DNA of 64,000 nt from Monodelphis domestica. Taxonomy: Eukaryota > Chordata > Mammalia > Didelphimorphia > Didelphidae. Position numbers and translations under genes: made by a program. The notes below the pieces were generated by a model, which ran no database searches, was not told the origin of the DNA, and saw only the letters and a list, made by a program, of their open reading frames with translations. Shown piece after piece: positions 49,071-60,965 of the stretch (position 1 is the stretch's first letter; every line of letters begins with the position of its first letter). The stretch covers positions 384,314,456-384,378,455 of the forward strand of contig NC_077228.1 of NCBI RefSeq assembly GCF_027887165.1, in the 5' to 3' direction.

Positions 49071-49949
49071 GAACCAAGGTGAGGTAACATCATAAACTGC
49101 ACTTAGTTTGACAGTAAGTCTACATTCTGTGCAAGGTCCTTGACAATGGCAAAAATAATCAGAAAACTGAGGAGAAAAATACTGCTGTTTTGTAAGGACG
49201 GTGACACTGAATTTAACTAGACAGCTCCATGTTCTAAGCCCTGAAATCACTTTTGCCTTAGACTCATATGGGCCCCTTTTGCCATCCCTTGTCTCTTTTT
49301 CCATTAATTTTAGAAATATATCCATAGCGACAACAGACAGAAATACAGAGGTTAAGTTTGACTAGGCAACTGCTCAGCATGATAGAGTGCACAGTGCCCA
49401 GCATGGTAGGTGGGCAGTATCTTTGTTCACCCAGTATTGCAAATTTGTTTTCTTTAGAGAAGAACTGTTTCTTAGGCTACCCAGAACCCACTGATTTTTG
49501 CGCTTGCATGCAGGTAGAAAGGTTAGGCAATGATGAAGAAGAGTCATTTACTCATTATTCATGTGTGTTTGGTAGGACCTTAGGGCTATTGCTTTGGTGT
49601 CCCATGATGCCTCCCCTCCAATCCCCAGATTCCTCATCTTCTATGCTAAAGAAACCAGGCAACTTGACAATATTTCCAGGAGCTTGAAAGCAGGAGAGAA
49701 AAAGGGTGCAAAAATGAAAGTCTGAATGTATATTATTGTATGAATGAGCTGGGATAAAGAAAAATAATCAAATTTGTTCACTTGGGAAGTGAACTTTATA
49801 CCTTTTCAGATGTCTAAACAACTTTTCATCTCTAATATATTCTTTTTCAACAATTGCTTATTTTTAGATGATTTGGCATTCAACTAATAAATTTTTCATA
49901 TATATTCTTTAATTCATTATGAAATCATACTTAGCAAATTGGATATTAT
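49071..49949. other. Unassigned stretch
   Basis: Frames at 49053-49325 (-) and 49358-49687 (+, 109 codons) show no domain, no splice context and no recognisable similarity. Confidence 0.45.
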
Positions 49950-49957
49950 GTGTACTT

Positions 49958-50161
49958 AAAAAAAAAAACCCTTACCTTCCATCTTCGAATCAATATTGTT
50001 TATTGGTTCCAAGGCAAATGCGTGGTAAGGGCCAGGCAATTGGGATTAAGTGACTTGCCCAGGTCATATAGCCAAGAAATGTCTAAGTTCAGATTTGAAC
50101 CCAGGACCTCCCATATCTGGGCCTGGTTCTCAATCCACTAAGCCACCTAGCTTCCCCTTAA
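49958..50161 (-). repeat. tRNA-derived SINE (GTAAGGGTTT type) with target duplication
   Basis: A run plus CCCTTACCTTCC at the left, and AAGCCACCTAGCTTCCCC at the right. GTGTACTT flanks it at 49950-49957 and 50162-50169. Confidence 0.88.
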
Positions 50162-50221
50162 GTGTACTTTTGATAAATAGAAAATTTTTCTACAGATCTT
50201 GATTATGTCCCACAGATTTTC

Positions 50222-51388
50222 TTTTTTTTTAATTAATTAATTTCTTTTTTTGGTTACAGTAATCACTTTATTTCCCTCCCTCCCCTCCACCCACAATAGC
50301 TGATGCACAATTTCATTGGGTATTACATGTGTCCTTGATCAGAACCAATTTCCATGTTGTTGGTGTTTGCACTAGGATGTTCATTTAGAGTCTACTTTCC
50401 CAACCATATCCCTTCAACCCATGTATTCAAGCAGTTTTTTTCCTTCAGTGTTTTACTCCCACAATGTTTCCTCTGAATGTGGATAGTGGATTTTCTCATA
50501 GGTTCCTCCAAGTTGTTTGGGGTCACTGCATTGCCACTAATGGAGAAGTCCATTGCATTCGATTGTACCACAGTGTATCAGTCTCTGTGTATAATGTTTT
50601 CCTGATTCTGCTCCTCTCGCTCTGCATCACTTCCTGGAGGTTGTTCCAGTCTCCATGGAATTCTCCACTTTATTATTCCTTTTAGCACAATAGTATTCCA
50701 TCACCAACATATGCCATAATTTGTTCAGCCATTCCCCAATTGAAGGACATCCCCTCATTTTCTAATTTTTTGCCACCACAAAGAGTGCAGCTATGAATAT
50801 TCTTGTACAAGTCTTTTTCCTTATTATCTCTTTGGGGTACAAACCCAGCAGCGCTGCATCAAAGGGTGGACAGTCTTTTAGTGCCCTTTGGCCATAGTTC
50901 CAAATTGCCCTCCAGAATGGTTGGATCAGTTCACAACTCCACCAGCAATGCATTAATGTCCCAACTTTGCCACATCCCCTCCAGCATTCATTACTTTCCA
51001 TTGCTGTCATGTTAGCCAATCTGCTAGGTATGAGGTGATACCTCAGAGTTGTTTTGATTTGCATTTCTCTGATTATAAGAGATTAAGAGCACTTTTTTCA
51101 TGTGCTTATTAATAGTTTTGATTTCTTTGACTGAAAATTACCTATTCATGTCCCTTTCCCATTTATCAATTGGAGAATGGCTTGATTTTTTGTACAATTG
51201 GTTTAGCTCTTTATAAATTTGAGTAATTAGACCTTTGTCAGAGGTTTTTATAATGAAGATTGTTTCCCAAGTTGTTTCTTCCCTTCTAATTTTGGATGCA
51301 TTCGTTTTGTCTGTACAAAAACTTTTTAATTTGATGTAATCAAAATTATTGATTTTACATTTTGATTTTTTTCTAGCTCTTGCTTGGT
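50222..51388 (-). mobile_element. 5'-truncated L1, ORF2 C-terminus and 3' end, 16-bp target duplication
   Basis: Flanked by TGTCCCACAGATTTTC at 50206-50221 and 51389-51404, 16 of 16 identical. The reverse strand has an open frame (51064 down to 50762) [68 protein letters not shown], the C-terminal L1 ORF2 block. A T run (50222-50230) marks the poly(A) side. A textbook target-primed insertion and a fairly young copy. Confidence 0.95.
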
Positions 51389-51404
51389 TGTCCCACAGAT
51401 TTTC

Positions 51405-52139
51405 AATGAATATTAATCAGATGAATTCCCAGACCACTAATACATGTTTAGGTCCATGTCTTGCATAAATTGTTTTATCTACTATGATATGTAAGATGGA
51501 AAATTTGTGTTTTGGTATTCTATCACAATTTGAGAATTTTTAAATTCCAGGAAAATTCTATTTCTCAGTATCTTAATATATCTCTTAGATTTTATAATTC
51601 CTTTAATGGGGACAAGGCTTCCAGGTCCATTGAAAGTCTTTTTATAATATTCAAAACATTTTTAGATAGATATTTTATAGGCTGATGAAAAAGTCTATTT
51701 CTTATAGGCTTAACCTGGACTTCTGGCAATAGTTTTAACCTAACTTTGAATGGAAAGGTGTTTTATCAATAAAAATGATCTTTTTTTCCAATCTTCAACA
51801 TTATTATCTATGTATTGTGTTGTACATGATGTTTTTTCTTAATAATCGTTTTTCCAATAGTTTGTAAGTTTTTAGTGTTGCTTTTCATTTTTTACTGAAC
51901 TTTTCCCCTATGTGCTTGAATATAATTTCTCCAAGCCAAGAGTCACTGTTGCTAATAGTCACTGAAGTATTTTCTTTAAAAGTTAATACTGCACATTAAG
52001 TTTCTTGAGAGAAAGGTCTGGGTTTTTTGTCTATTTGTCTTTGTATCCCTAGAGCCTGGGATGATGTCAGCCACAAGACAGACACTTAAATAAATTGAGT
52101 TAACAAACTTTTTTGAAAACACCTACTATATATTTCATT
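51405..52139. other. Unassigned, with a MIR-like scrap
   Basis: 52020-52110 has CTTTGTATCCCTAGAGCCTGG and AGACACTTAAATAAATTGAG. The rest is AT-rich without genes. Confidence 0.45.
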
Positions 52140-53025
52140 ATGCTAAGTAATAGAGAAATAAAGAGAGTTAAACTAACAAACAAATAAAAACCTCTGATTT
52201 AAAGAATTGCTGCGTCTAATGGGGAGATACCATGAAAACAATTATGTACAAATAACACATACGTATATATGTACATACTGCATAATTTGGAGGAGATTTC
52301 AGTGGGAAGGCAATGAAATTGAGGAGGATTACAAAAGACTTCCTGCAGAAGATGGGACTTTAACTGAGAAGCTAGGAGGAGGTGATGAGGAATAAATTCC
52401 AAGTATGAGAGACAGCCAGTGAAAAAGCTTCAGGGCTGAGAGATGGAGTTTGTGCAAGAAACAGTGAGTAGGCTGGTGTTCCTAGTTTATAGTGTATTTG
52501 GAGGGCAATAAGGTATGAGAGAAAAGGACCAGGTTATTAAGGGCTTTAATGGCCAAACAGAGTTTATGTTTGATGTTAAAGGTCAAAGGGAGCCACAGAG
52601 GTTTAAAAGTAGACCTAGAACTGCACTTTAAGAAAACCAGTTTGACAGATGAGTGGAGGATAAACTGAAGTGATAAGAGAGTGAACACCAACCAACAGAC
52701 TATTGCAATTGTGCAGATCTGAGATGATGAAGTCCTGCATCAAGGAGATGGCAGTATTATAAAAGAAAAGGAGGTATATTCTAGTGACACTGTGAAGATG
52801 AAATCAACAGGTTTTGGCAATGGAATGGGTATGGTGATGAGGGACAGTGAAGAGTCAAAAATGGCACCATGTTTCAAGGTTATGTGAGTGGGAAGCTAGT
52901 GGTGCCCTCAAGAGTAACAGGGAGATTTGTAAAAAAAAAAAAAGAGGGTTTGGAAGGAAACAAAATGAATTCAACTTTGGACATGTTGAATTTAAGATTA
53001 TGATATAGAGGATTCTTTCATTAAA
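52140..53025 (+). repeat. L3/CR1-like ancient repeat, longest copy
   Basis: Ordered blocks: GACTTCCTGCAGAAGATGGG, GGGCTTTAATGGCCAAACAG, AAGGGAGCCACAGAGGTTTA, CACTTTAAGAAAACCAGTTTG, AGACTATTGCAATTGTGCAG, TGGTGCCCTCAAGAGTAACAG, TTGGACATGTTGAATTTAAG. This is a widespread mammalian repeat; the name is from memory. Confidence 0.65.
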
Positions 53026-53685
53026 AGAAGAATCAATGAATGTAGACAATTCATTGTTGTCCTTGTTTAAGAAATCTCCATAATCACTTTAATCTTCAAC
53101 AACCACCACCCTAATTTAGTAGACATCAACACTGGAACAAGACCTTCAACCAGCCAAAAGATTACAACTCACTTAAGGCTGAGATGATGGTTATCATTTT
53201 CTTAGCAATAAATATTTTAAATTAAAATATGTGCATTGCTTTTTAGACATACTACTATTGCATACTTAATAGACTATACTTTAGGGTAAATATAGTGTCA
53301 CAAAAATATAGTATAATGTACATAAATACATTGGGAAACCAAAAAATTTGGGTGACTCACATTATTACAATATTGGCTTTATTGTGATGGTCTGCACCTC
53401 ATAAATATATTCTAAGTATGACTGTAGTAGATTTTACTAGGGACTTTGCTTGAAGAGTCAACAATGTTACCACTCCACCAAGATGCTCCATGGAAGACTT
53501 GATTCTCAGCTTCTTTTTCCCTTCAGAACCATCCCTGCTCATGTAAACCTAATTTCGCCTATATTAAACTAGTAAAAAATCACATAATATGATTTGCTTC
53601 AGGACCCTAATCTCCTAAGGGAGCAGCCTTTACACATCAACAATATGTTCAACAATATGTTTACCCATTCTACCAATTCAATTCA
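53026..53685. other. Unassigned stretch
   Basis: AT-rich; no gene or clear repeat. Confidence 0.45.
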
Positions 53686-53689
53686 ATTC

Positions 53690-53795
53690 CATGGCTATTT
53701 TAGAAAAGTAGAGAGAATTCTGGATCTGGAATCAGGAAGACCTGATTTTAAATCCATCCTGGTGCTCTTATTAGCTCAATGACCCTAGGCAATTA
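53690..53795 (+). repeat. MIR-like SINE head
   Basis: TGGATCTGGAATCAGGAAGAC and AATGACCCTAGGCAATTAAT. Confidence 0.6.
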
Positions 53796-53859
53796 ATTCA
53801 CTTCATTCTTGAATATTCAAGTAATTTCTTGAGTACTCTTTGAATATTGGCCATACTCA

Positions 53860-54110
53860 ACTCACCTAGGCAGTGCAGTAGAAGAGTACTGCGCCTGCAA
53901 TCAGCAAGAGCTGAGTTCAGTTTTGGCCTCAGACGCTCACTAGCTGCCATCAAATCTCTTGCCTCTATCTGCCTCAGTTTCCCCAACTGTAATATGGGAA
54001 TAATAATAGTCCCCACCTCCCATGGTTTTCATGAGGATCAAATAAGGTATCTGAAGCACATACACAGTGCCTGGGACATGGTAGATGCTTAATAAAAGCT
54101 ATTTCCTTCC
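53860..54110 (+). repeat. MIR-like SINE, nearly complete
   Basis: GCTGAGTTCAGTTTTGGCCTC, CTGCCTCAGTTTCCCCAACTG, CACAGTGCCTGGGACATGGTA and GCTTAATAAAAGCTATTTCC. 54120-54370 continues as an L3-like fragment. Confidence 0.8.
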
Positions 54111-54407
54111 TCCTTCCAACAATCAGTTATTAATTATCTATTCTATTCAGAACATTACGAAGTCTTAGGGGAGGAGAAAAATGTAAATAAGACACAGTCC
54201 TTGCCTGAATGGAGCTGATGAACTTCTTAGCACATGCACAAAAAGCTATACTCAACAAAATATCGGATAAATATATCACAGAAGTACAAAACAGCATTTT
54301 ATAAAGAGGGGGATTACTTCAGAGCTGTGGGGGAGGGTATCATGAATGTCTCTTGGTGGAAGACATGGCATTTGACATTGGTTTTTAATGATCAGTCAAA
54401 ATCCAAA

Positions 54408-54616
54408 GGAGGCCAGTAGGTATCTCAGTGGATAGTGTATTAGACCTGAAGCCAGGAAGACCTGAGTTCAAATTCTTTCTTCAGACACTAAATAACTATG
54501 TGACCCTGGGCAAGTCACAACCTCTGTTTGTCTTAATGCACTGGAAAAGGAAATGGCAAACCACTTCAGTATCTTTATCAAGAAAACGAAGATTTAGACA
54601 CAACTAAACACAAGAA
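54408..54616 (+). repeat. tRNA-derived SINE (second type)
   Basis: GGTATCTCAGTGGATAGTGTA, CTGTGACCCTGGGCAAGTC-like middle, AGGAAATGGCAAACCACTTCA and a degraded CACAACTAAACACAAG tail. Confidence 0.75.
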
Positions 54617-55009
54617 CCCAAACGTCCAAGGTGTTAATGGTCAGGAATTGAGGGTTGTGGAAAGTGATGTCTACACAGTAAATGCAAATTAACCTTCCAA
54701 CTCTGATAATTTGTGAATGTGATATATATATGTAATGAAGGAGTAATATTTTTAGTTTCTGGCAAAGGTGATTCACAAGAGATTATCAAAGGTATGAGAA
54801 GCTGGGAGCTGCCTCTAGATGAAGAGACCATTTGTACTCCCATTACAGAGAAAACCAGTAGAGCCACAGGGAGCAGAGGAACTATATAACAAATAATTGT
54901 ACCACCTTTCTAGCATGTGGATGTGGTATTTAGCTGGAGTATTTAATGAGGAAAGGTGCTGATGATTGTTAATGGGTGTAAGAATGGTCACAACACTATT
55001 TTTAGAAGG
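54617..55009. other. Unassigned stretch
   Basis: No supported feature. Confidence 0.45.
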
Positions 55010-55520
55010 TTTTATTTTATTTTATTTTTTACCAATTATATGAAATAAATTCCCACATAAGTTTTCTGAAGTTATATGATCCTAATTGTCTCCCTCCATT
55101 CCCTACCCCATCCTAGAGCTGGCAAGCAATTTTATCTGGGTAATACGTGTATTATTATGCAAAATATATTTTCATACTATTCATTTTCATAAATGAATAA
55201 TTATATAAAACCAAACCCCCCAAATCCAAATAAACAAGTGTAAAATAACATTCTTTCATATGCTTTCTGACTCAAACAGTTCTTTCTCTGGAAGTAGACA
55301 GCATTCTTTGTCATAAGTCCCTCAGAATTGTCCTGGATGCTAAGAGTAGCTAAGACTCTCATGATCCATCATTCCACAATATTGTCATTACTATATGCAA
55401 TGTTCTCCTGGTTCTGTTTATTTCACTCTGCATCAGTTCATGTAGTTCTTTCCAGCTCCTTCTGAAATCATCCTGTTCATCATTTCTTACAGCACAATAG
55501 TTTTCTATCACCAAGTATGA
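55010..55520 (-). mobile_element. L1 3' end
   Basis: TTTTATTTTATTTTATTTTT at the poly(A) side, CAAGCAATTTTATCTGGGTAA, GGTTCTGTTTATTTCACTCTG, CATCAGTTCATGTAGTTCTTT and ACAGCACAATAGTTTTCTATC, the reverse of the tail seen at 34360-34930. A TA-rich run follows (55535-55595). Confidence 0.8.
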
Positions 55521-55814
55521 CTGTCATTATATACATATATAGGTATATATATATATACATATACATATACCCACAAGTATATACAAAATAAATATATGAT
55601 AGTTTCAGGATAAGAGATACTAAAAGTAGGAAAGAGCACCTGAGAGATTTGTGAAGCCATCATTCAGTGTATCTAGTAAAAACAGGTTGAAGAATCTTAT
55701 TCTGATAGTTGGATTCTTTTCTCACTGTCTCATAGCTCATATTTTTTCTCATGTCCAATTTACTACCAGAAAGTAACTCAGATCTATAGAAGCATGCTAA
55801 AGGCACTACTCAAG

Positions 55815-56020
55815 GAATATCTAGATGATTCATTGGATAGAAAACTAGACCTAGAGATGGGAGGTCCTGGGTTCAAATTTGACCTCAGACACTTCCTAGC
55901 TGTGTAACCCTGGGAAAGTCACTTAATCCTCATTGGCTAGCCCTTACCACTCTACTCCCTTGGACCCAGTACACAGTATTGCTTCTAAGATGGAAACCAA
56001 GGTTTGATTTTGTTTTTTTA
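55815..56020 (+). repeat. tRNA-derived SINE (GTAAGGGTTT type)
   Basis: TAGACCTAGAGATGGGAGGTC, CTAGCTGTGTAACCCTGGGAA and AAGATGGAAACCAAGGTTTGA. It lies about 580 bp upstream of the CALHM4 ATG. Confidence 0.85.
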
Positions 56021-56521
56021 AATCTCTGAATTTGTGCTTCTTTCACTAATGGATTACAACCTTTCATACCTCAATAGATGTTTCATGGAGTACTGTAACA
56101 AAAGGAAAGAAAAATCATGTTCTGATAGCAGCCATCTGATGATGAACCTCTATGAACTTAACTGGCTTTTGGGGGACTGGGTATGAGAAGAGAGATCCTT
56201 CACCATCAGACAGAATATAGCAGAGATCCCCTGAATTACTGAATTGATACAAAGACAGAGGGTAGTAGTTATTGGGGGGGAGGAGTGGTTAAGTGCCTGC
56301 ATCCCTAAACTAAAACATTTAATTTTTTTTCATTTGCGAGATACCTGAAGTTCCTTCCTGATACCCCACTACACTAATCTCTCCCTATTTTTCTTTCTCC
56401 TCTTAATTAAGCTGTTTTACTAGCTTAGTATCCATAGAGTACATAAGAGAAGATGCTACACTCCTTTAAAGAGGCAAAGATGCTGAGTAACTCAACACAA
56501 CCAGTTAAACCAGTAGGGTTG

Positions 56522-56528
56522 TATAAAA
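56522..56528 (+). promoter_or_regulatory. Candidate TATA box of CALHM4
   Basis: TATAAAA lies 71 bp before the chosen ATG, so a start site about 30 bp downstream would give a 5' UTR of some 45 nt. A near-palindromic AP-1-like motif (TGAGTAACTCA) lies just upstream, near 56482-56492. The alternative is that this segment is a 5' UTR and the ATG exon begins at the AG near 56538 (CTTACAG), but that site has no pyrimidine tract. Confidence 0.4.
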
Positions 56529-56598
56529 ATGCTTACAGATGATGGAGTGTAGCAAACAGTAAGGACCAAAAGGTCACTGGAGAAAGAAGCATCTTATG

Positions 56599-57156
56599 AT
56601 GGATTCAAGTTTCAGCAACATTCTATGTTCTCTACAAAAGAGTGGAAGCTTTGTCAACACTTTGATTGCAATCCTAACGATATGTGGACAACAACTTTTC
56701 TCTTCTTTCACATTTAGCTGCCCCTGCCAGCCTGGAAACAATCTCTATTATGGCTCAGCTTTTCTCATTATTCCAGCTCTGGTTCTCCTGGTTATTGGCT
56801 ATGCTCTGAGAAGTCAAACGTGGATGATGACCAAGGAAAGTTGTTGTAGCTCTTCTCCTCATCTGCGCTCTGTGAACTCCTTGCAGCGTAAGCTTGCGTG
56901 CCTCATGTTCTTTAGCATCACGGGGAGGGCTCTCGTAGCTCCACTGACATGGCTGGCAGTGACTCTGCTCACAGGTACCTACTACGAGTGTGCAGCTAGT
57001 GAATATGCCTCAGTGGAACAATATAGCATGTTTAACAATTACAGTGAGCCTGAACGCCAAGAGATTCTGGCTGAATTTCCATGCTTTGAACAGATTTCTC
57101 CTGATATGCTTATGGTGAGAGATGAAGTGGCTCTTCAGCTCAGGTATCAGTCACAG
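56599..57156 (+). CDS. CALHM4: CALHM4 coding exon 1 (residues 1-186)
   Basis: Calcium homeostasis modulator family member 4 (FAM26D), a four-helix subunit of large-pore channels; the human protein is known from placental trophoblast. Exon 1 gives 186 codons in phase 0 and ends at a good donor (CACAG|GTGAGT). Likely helices: TM1 about 17-38, TM2 about 50-70, TM3 about 103-125. The extracellular cysteines expected of the family are present: C41 and C43 (CPC motif) in loop 1, C131 (YYECAAS) and C162 (FPCF) in loop 2. The stretch TWLAVTLLTGTYYECAAS is the strongest family signature. N147-Y-S149 is a glycosylation sequon in loop 2. Two ATGs are adjacent, at 56596 and 56599. The second is chosen because it has A at -3 and G at +4, while the first has C at -3 and A at +4, and because it makes the N-terminus and total length (314) match human CALHM4. 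No frameshift or stop is seen. Confidence 0.95.
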
Positions 57157-59563
57157 GTGAGTAATTGTTCTTACTATCAAACCAACTATCTCATAGGAAA
57201 CCAGAAAGATTTCTCTTTTCTCTTTTTCATATTGATGTTTTTTTCTTTTTTTTGGTAATGCAGAATACAAAATAGTCTCAACTAAAGTAACTATGCCCTT
57301 TTCCTAAGGAAAAAAGCTTTACTTAAATTTAACATTTTTAAATGAAGTGTGCATAGGGTTTTACTTGCAGAAAGGCACAGACAATAGGTCATAATAGATA
57401 GGACACGACTTAGAGTCCCAAAGTTCTGGGATTAAATCCCACTTCAGACACTTACTATGTGGCTCTGGGTGAGTCACTTAAAAATGGAAAAAAATGACTT
57501 TGTGCTTCACAATCTCCACATTTACAAAGTGAGAGGGTCTTGACTTGATGGCATCTAAGTTCTTTTCCACCTCTAAATCTATGTTCCTATGAGTTATGAT
57601 CCTAAAATGGATCTATAATTCTCAAGCATTAGAATTTAGACAGTGATAGAGGATGGTAGAGAAGCATATCTACACACCTATAGTTTGACAATTCATTCAA
57701 AATATTTTTAACGATTTTTTAAGATCCTCACCACTTCCATCATGCTCCTTCTCTCCTCTTCTCCTCCCAGGCCCACACCATACGAAGTAGTCTAGATATC
57801 TTTGAAAACTCTTAAGGTTTTCCAAAATGATCCAATTTCATGAGATGGCAATTATTAAGAGAATTTTTTCCTCATATTTCTAGACTGGTCCTGACCAAAG
57901 CTAGGGTAGTTAGAGTTACAAGGAGGTAGTTTAAAGAGAAAAATCTAATGAAACAATGTCAAAATGCTATAAGGCTCTAATTATAGAGAGAGTAGCATGT
58001 CACCCATTTAAACTGGGCAAGATTTTCTTTAGATATGCCTCCAAATAAAATTAATATATAGAATTTAAAACAAATGACCATTATATTCAGTGTATTTAGC
58101 TTGGTCTGTGAGTTGATTAGGGAAAAGCAGAAGAAAGTAAAGTAAAAAAAAAACTTTAAAATGTGATAGAAATATGGATTAAAATCACAGTGGTCAAAGA
58201 AAAAGTAGGATATGCTGGTATTGGAACTTTTCATAATAATGAAAATTATCAAAACGAATGATCAAAATCAGAATTAACTCAAATCCATTTAGAAATTAAA
58301 CATAATCAATACTTCACTGAGAAAGATATCACATAGGTAGCATGGCAAAATCTATTGATGGGGTTAACATGGACATCTCTTCAACACTTGTAATCCTATG
58401 TGGGGAGATTTCCCTCCCCCTACACACACACACAGTTGGATTCATATAGATTATCTCCTAAATTTCCCAGCAGAATTGGGGAGGAAGGTCTCCATTCTGC
58501 CTTTGGTCCCATCCTGAAGTGTCTGAGATGATTTTTACAGCTGTCTCACTCTCCCTTGGAATATGTAATGATGAAATATTCCCTCCTCTTACAGTTTTGT
58601 TGAAATGCCCTACCTAGCCAGATATGTAAGCAGTTGTTTGAGACTTGCCAATTTCCACCCACTGACCATCTCTCTCTGGGTGATAAGTAGACCTTTCTTA
58701 CATTTGAACAATTTGTCTCCCTTGCTTCACCCAATAATAATAATAATAGCAATCACTTGTTTAAAAGCCTGCAAAACTAAGATAACAAGGAAATAACCTC
58801 ATTCCCCCCTTACCATCATACATGTTAATGAAATCATCATAGACTGCTCCCACATAAAAATTATTTCATAGTCCTTTTGAAGTATGTTTTACACATGTCA
58901 TAAAGCATCCTAATGAATTAATTTGTTTGCAAAGAAGAATCGGTATCTAATACACTCTAGGAACAAGATAAAGTTAAGGCTATACACAAAACCCACTTGG
59001 AAGCATAACATTATGATTCAGAAACTTTTCTTGTGGCTGTCAAAAATGAATAAATACATAAATAAAAAGGCAGATTCACTCACAGTTAGTGCCCTAATTC
59101 CTATTGGTCAATATATTAGGAGAGACCTAGTTGGAACATATTATATGCCATGACTCTCCCTTATTATCCATCACAACAATCAAACACTGATTGAGGACCC
59201 ATAGAGTGCACAGTATCATACTGATGCCAAGATCCTTAGAGCAAAAAGCTGGTAAACTAGCATTATATTTTAAGTGCTAGAAACTGGTGCTTACAACATC
59301 TTTCAATTCGTGGCTAATAGCTTGAACCTGCACCAGCTTCCCTGTGGCCAAACTTCGTGGACCAAAGACCAAAATGAAATACCTGGAGTCTCAGTTTTTC
59401 ACATCACACAATAACACTCACTGACGCCCATGAAACAGTACTGATTTTTGCCTCCATTTTTGAAACCAAATCCTTGCCATTACCAAGCCAGTGAGATTTT
59501 TATATTTGAGATATTTGATCAATCTCATTCTATCTTCTCCTTCTTTTAAATAATGGTTTGTAG
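57157..59563 (+). other. CALHM4: CALHM4 intron
   Basis: GT-AG intron (GTGAGT ... TTTGTAG). It carries a degraded MIR-like SINE near 57380-57595 and a short CA run near 58423-58434. No internal exon-like open frame with splice sites was noticed. Small open frames at 57977-58252 (-) and 58546-58796 (both strands) are low-complexity or unsupported. Confidence 0.85.
57380..57595 (+). repeat. MIR-like SINE in the CALHM4 intron
   Basis: AGAGTCCCAAAGTTCTGGGAT, CTATGTGGCTCTGGGTGAGTC and TCTTTTCCACCTCTAAATCTA. Confidence 0.7.
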
Positions 59564-59950
59564 ATGTGGGGCTGGACTTTGATTGCAGTGGCGACTCTAG
59601 TGGCCTTCCTTTCCTGCTGCCTGGCAAGATGCTGTTCCCCACTGACCTCTCTGCAGCATCAGTATTGGTGCACTCACATGAGAAATGAGAGGCAATTGTT
59701 TGAAGAGGCTGCAGAACAGCACTCCAGAGTTCTGATCACGCAACGCATCAAAGAATTGTTTGGTTTTGTGCCTGGGAGTGAAGACGTCAGGCACATTCGG
59801 ATTCCTTCTTGTCAGGACTGGAAGGACATTGCAAGACCGAGCCTGGTCTGCATCACCGACAATCAGCAAGGTCACTACAATTTCCTAGGGGAGAGGGTAG
59901 ATGTGAATTTTGAGGAAGGAAAATCAGAAGCTATTGAGCTGACATCCTGA
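59564..59950 (+). CDS. CALHM4: CALHM4 coding exon 2 (residues 187-314 and stop)
   Basis: Completes CALHM4. The acceptor is TTTGTAG|ATG and the exon joins exon 1 in phase 0 across an intron of 2,407 bp (57157-59563). It opens with TM4 (about 187-207, MWGWTLIAVATLV...), followed by a cysteine-rich inner edge (CC at 204-205, CC at 209-210) that could be acylated; that is inference. The cytosolic C-terminal domain follows, with LTSLQHQYW, NERQLFEEAAEQHSR and LFGFVPGSEDVRHIRIPSCQ, all closely like human CALHM4. TGA is at 59948-59950. The full protein of 314 residues equals the human length as I remember it. This exon arrangement (TM1-3 plus loops in exon 1, TM4 plus tail in exon 2) is usual for the family. 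Confidence 0.95.
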   Translation: MWGWTLIAVATLVAFLSCCLARCCSPLTSLQHQYWCTHMRNERQLFEEAAEQHSRVLITQRIKELFGFVPGSEDVRHIRIPSCQDWKDIARPSLVCITDNQQGHYNFLGERVDVNFEEGKSEAIELTS

Positions 59951-59981
59951 TGATAGCATCTTCCATGATGCTGGGCTAATT

Positions 59982-59987
59982 AATAAA
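59982..59987 (+). promoter_or_regulatory. CALHM4 poly(A) signal candidate
   Basis: AATAAA 31 bp after the TGA stop, followed by a TG-rich stretch (CTCGTGATGATGG). It would give a very short 3' UTR. Later AATAAA-like hexamers exist, so use of this one is unproven. Confidence 0.5.
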
Positions 59988-60389
59988 GAATTGATTACCC
60001 TCGTGATGATGGTATAATTTAGCCTCTTCATTGCTTTTCCTCTTGTCTGAAATTATTCATACGTCTTTCCTAAATAGTGCTGTCAAGATTGATTTAAGTG
60101 ACTGCTATACTAATAAATCACTTCTCTCTTCAAATTTCCTCCCTGAACATGTTATACCTTCAGCATCCTACTTAAACCTTTTTCTTTCATTCAAACTCCC
60201 TTCACCACTGCTCCCTTCCTTCTCTAATTTCTTACGCAGGTTTTTGTCATTAAACTTTCTATTCATATTCAAGCCTCTTCTGACACCATTTTATGTTTTC
60301 TAATTTCTCATTTTATTCTTTTTTTTGAACCCCTGCCCTTCATATCATTCATATTTAAATAATTTCTTCCAAACAACTCCCACTCCCCA
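59988..60389. other. 3' flank of CALHM4, pyrimidine-rich
   Basis: Long CT-rich stretch (60130-60300) without a recognised feature. Confidence 0.45.
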
Positions 60390-60560
60390 AAATTCAATCA
60401 GTCAAGAAGCTTTTATTAAGCACCCACAATATATCAAGCACTGTGATAAATATACTAAATATACAAAAAATAAAAAATCTCTATCCTTAAGGAACTGCCA
60501 TGCTCATAATGGAAGAGACATACATATGCATATATGTGTGTGTGTACATACAAGATATAC
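60390..60560 (+). repeat. L3-like fragment
   Basis: AGAAGCTTTTATTAAGCACCC and TCCTTAAGGAACTGCCATGC. It ends in a TGTG/TATA run. Confidence 0.5.
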
Positions 60561-60734
60561 ATGGAGGAGATGGAAGCCACTAGGAACTTTTTTTTTCTTC
60601 TATGTTTGTCCTATTTTCCTTCTTTTAGTGCCTCCATGAAGTTCAGGTCCATTACTTGCCCTCATAGTTGTTTTCTCTTCCTGCTTCTCCAAGCATTATT
60701 TTATAGCTGAATCCATGGAAAGGACACACTGGGC

Positions 60735-60965
60735 TTTGATCCTGATGGACTGCTTTCAAGGTCTGGCTCTGAAGCTTGCTACCTGTGACCTTAGATAAGT
60801 CACTTCAGATCCATAAATTTCAGTACATTAGGAAATAGTAGTGAGAGACAATTAAATGGGAATAGTAATGTTTAGGCTGCCCATAATATAAGGTCACTGT
60901 GAGGAAAGCACTTTGAAAATTATAAATTACTATATAAAGATGAGCTATTATTATCATTCTATTTG
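60735..60965 (+). repeat. MIR-like SINE
   Basis: CTACCTGTGACCTTAGATAAG, GCCCATAATATAAGGTCACTG and TATAAAGATGAGCTATTATTA. Confidence 0.65.

Noticed and set aside
49358..49687. 109-codon + strand frame
   Set aside because: No start context, splice sites, domain or similarity; composition typical of noncoding DNA.
50803..51015. 70-codon + strand frame
   Set aside because: Antisense to the L1 ORF2 C-terminus at 50762-51064.
56596..56598. First ATG of CALHM4
   Set aside because: Poor context (C at -3, A at +4) and it adds one residue relative to the family; the next ATG at 56599 has A at -3 and G at +4.
57157..57258. Read-through extension of CALHM4 exon 1 (SNCSYYQTNYLIG...)
   Set aside because: It is intron sequence after a strong GTGAGT donor; the family continues with the TM4 exon at 59564.
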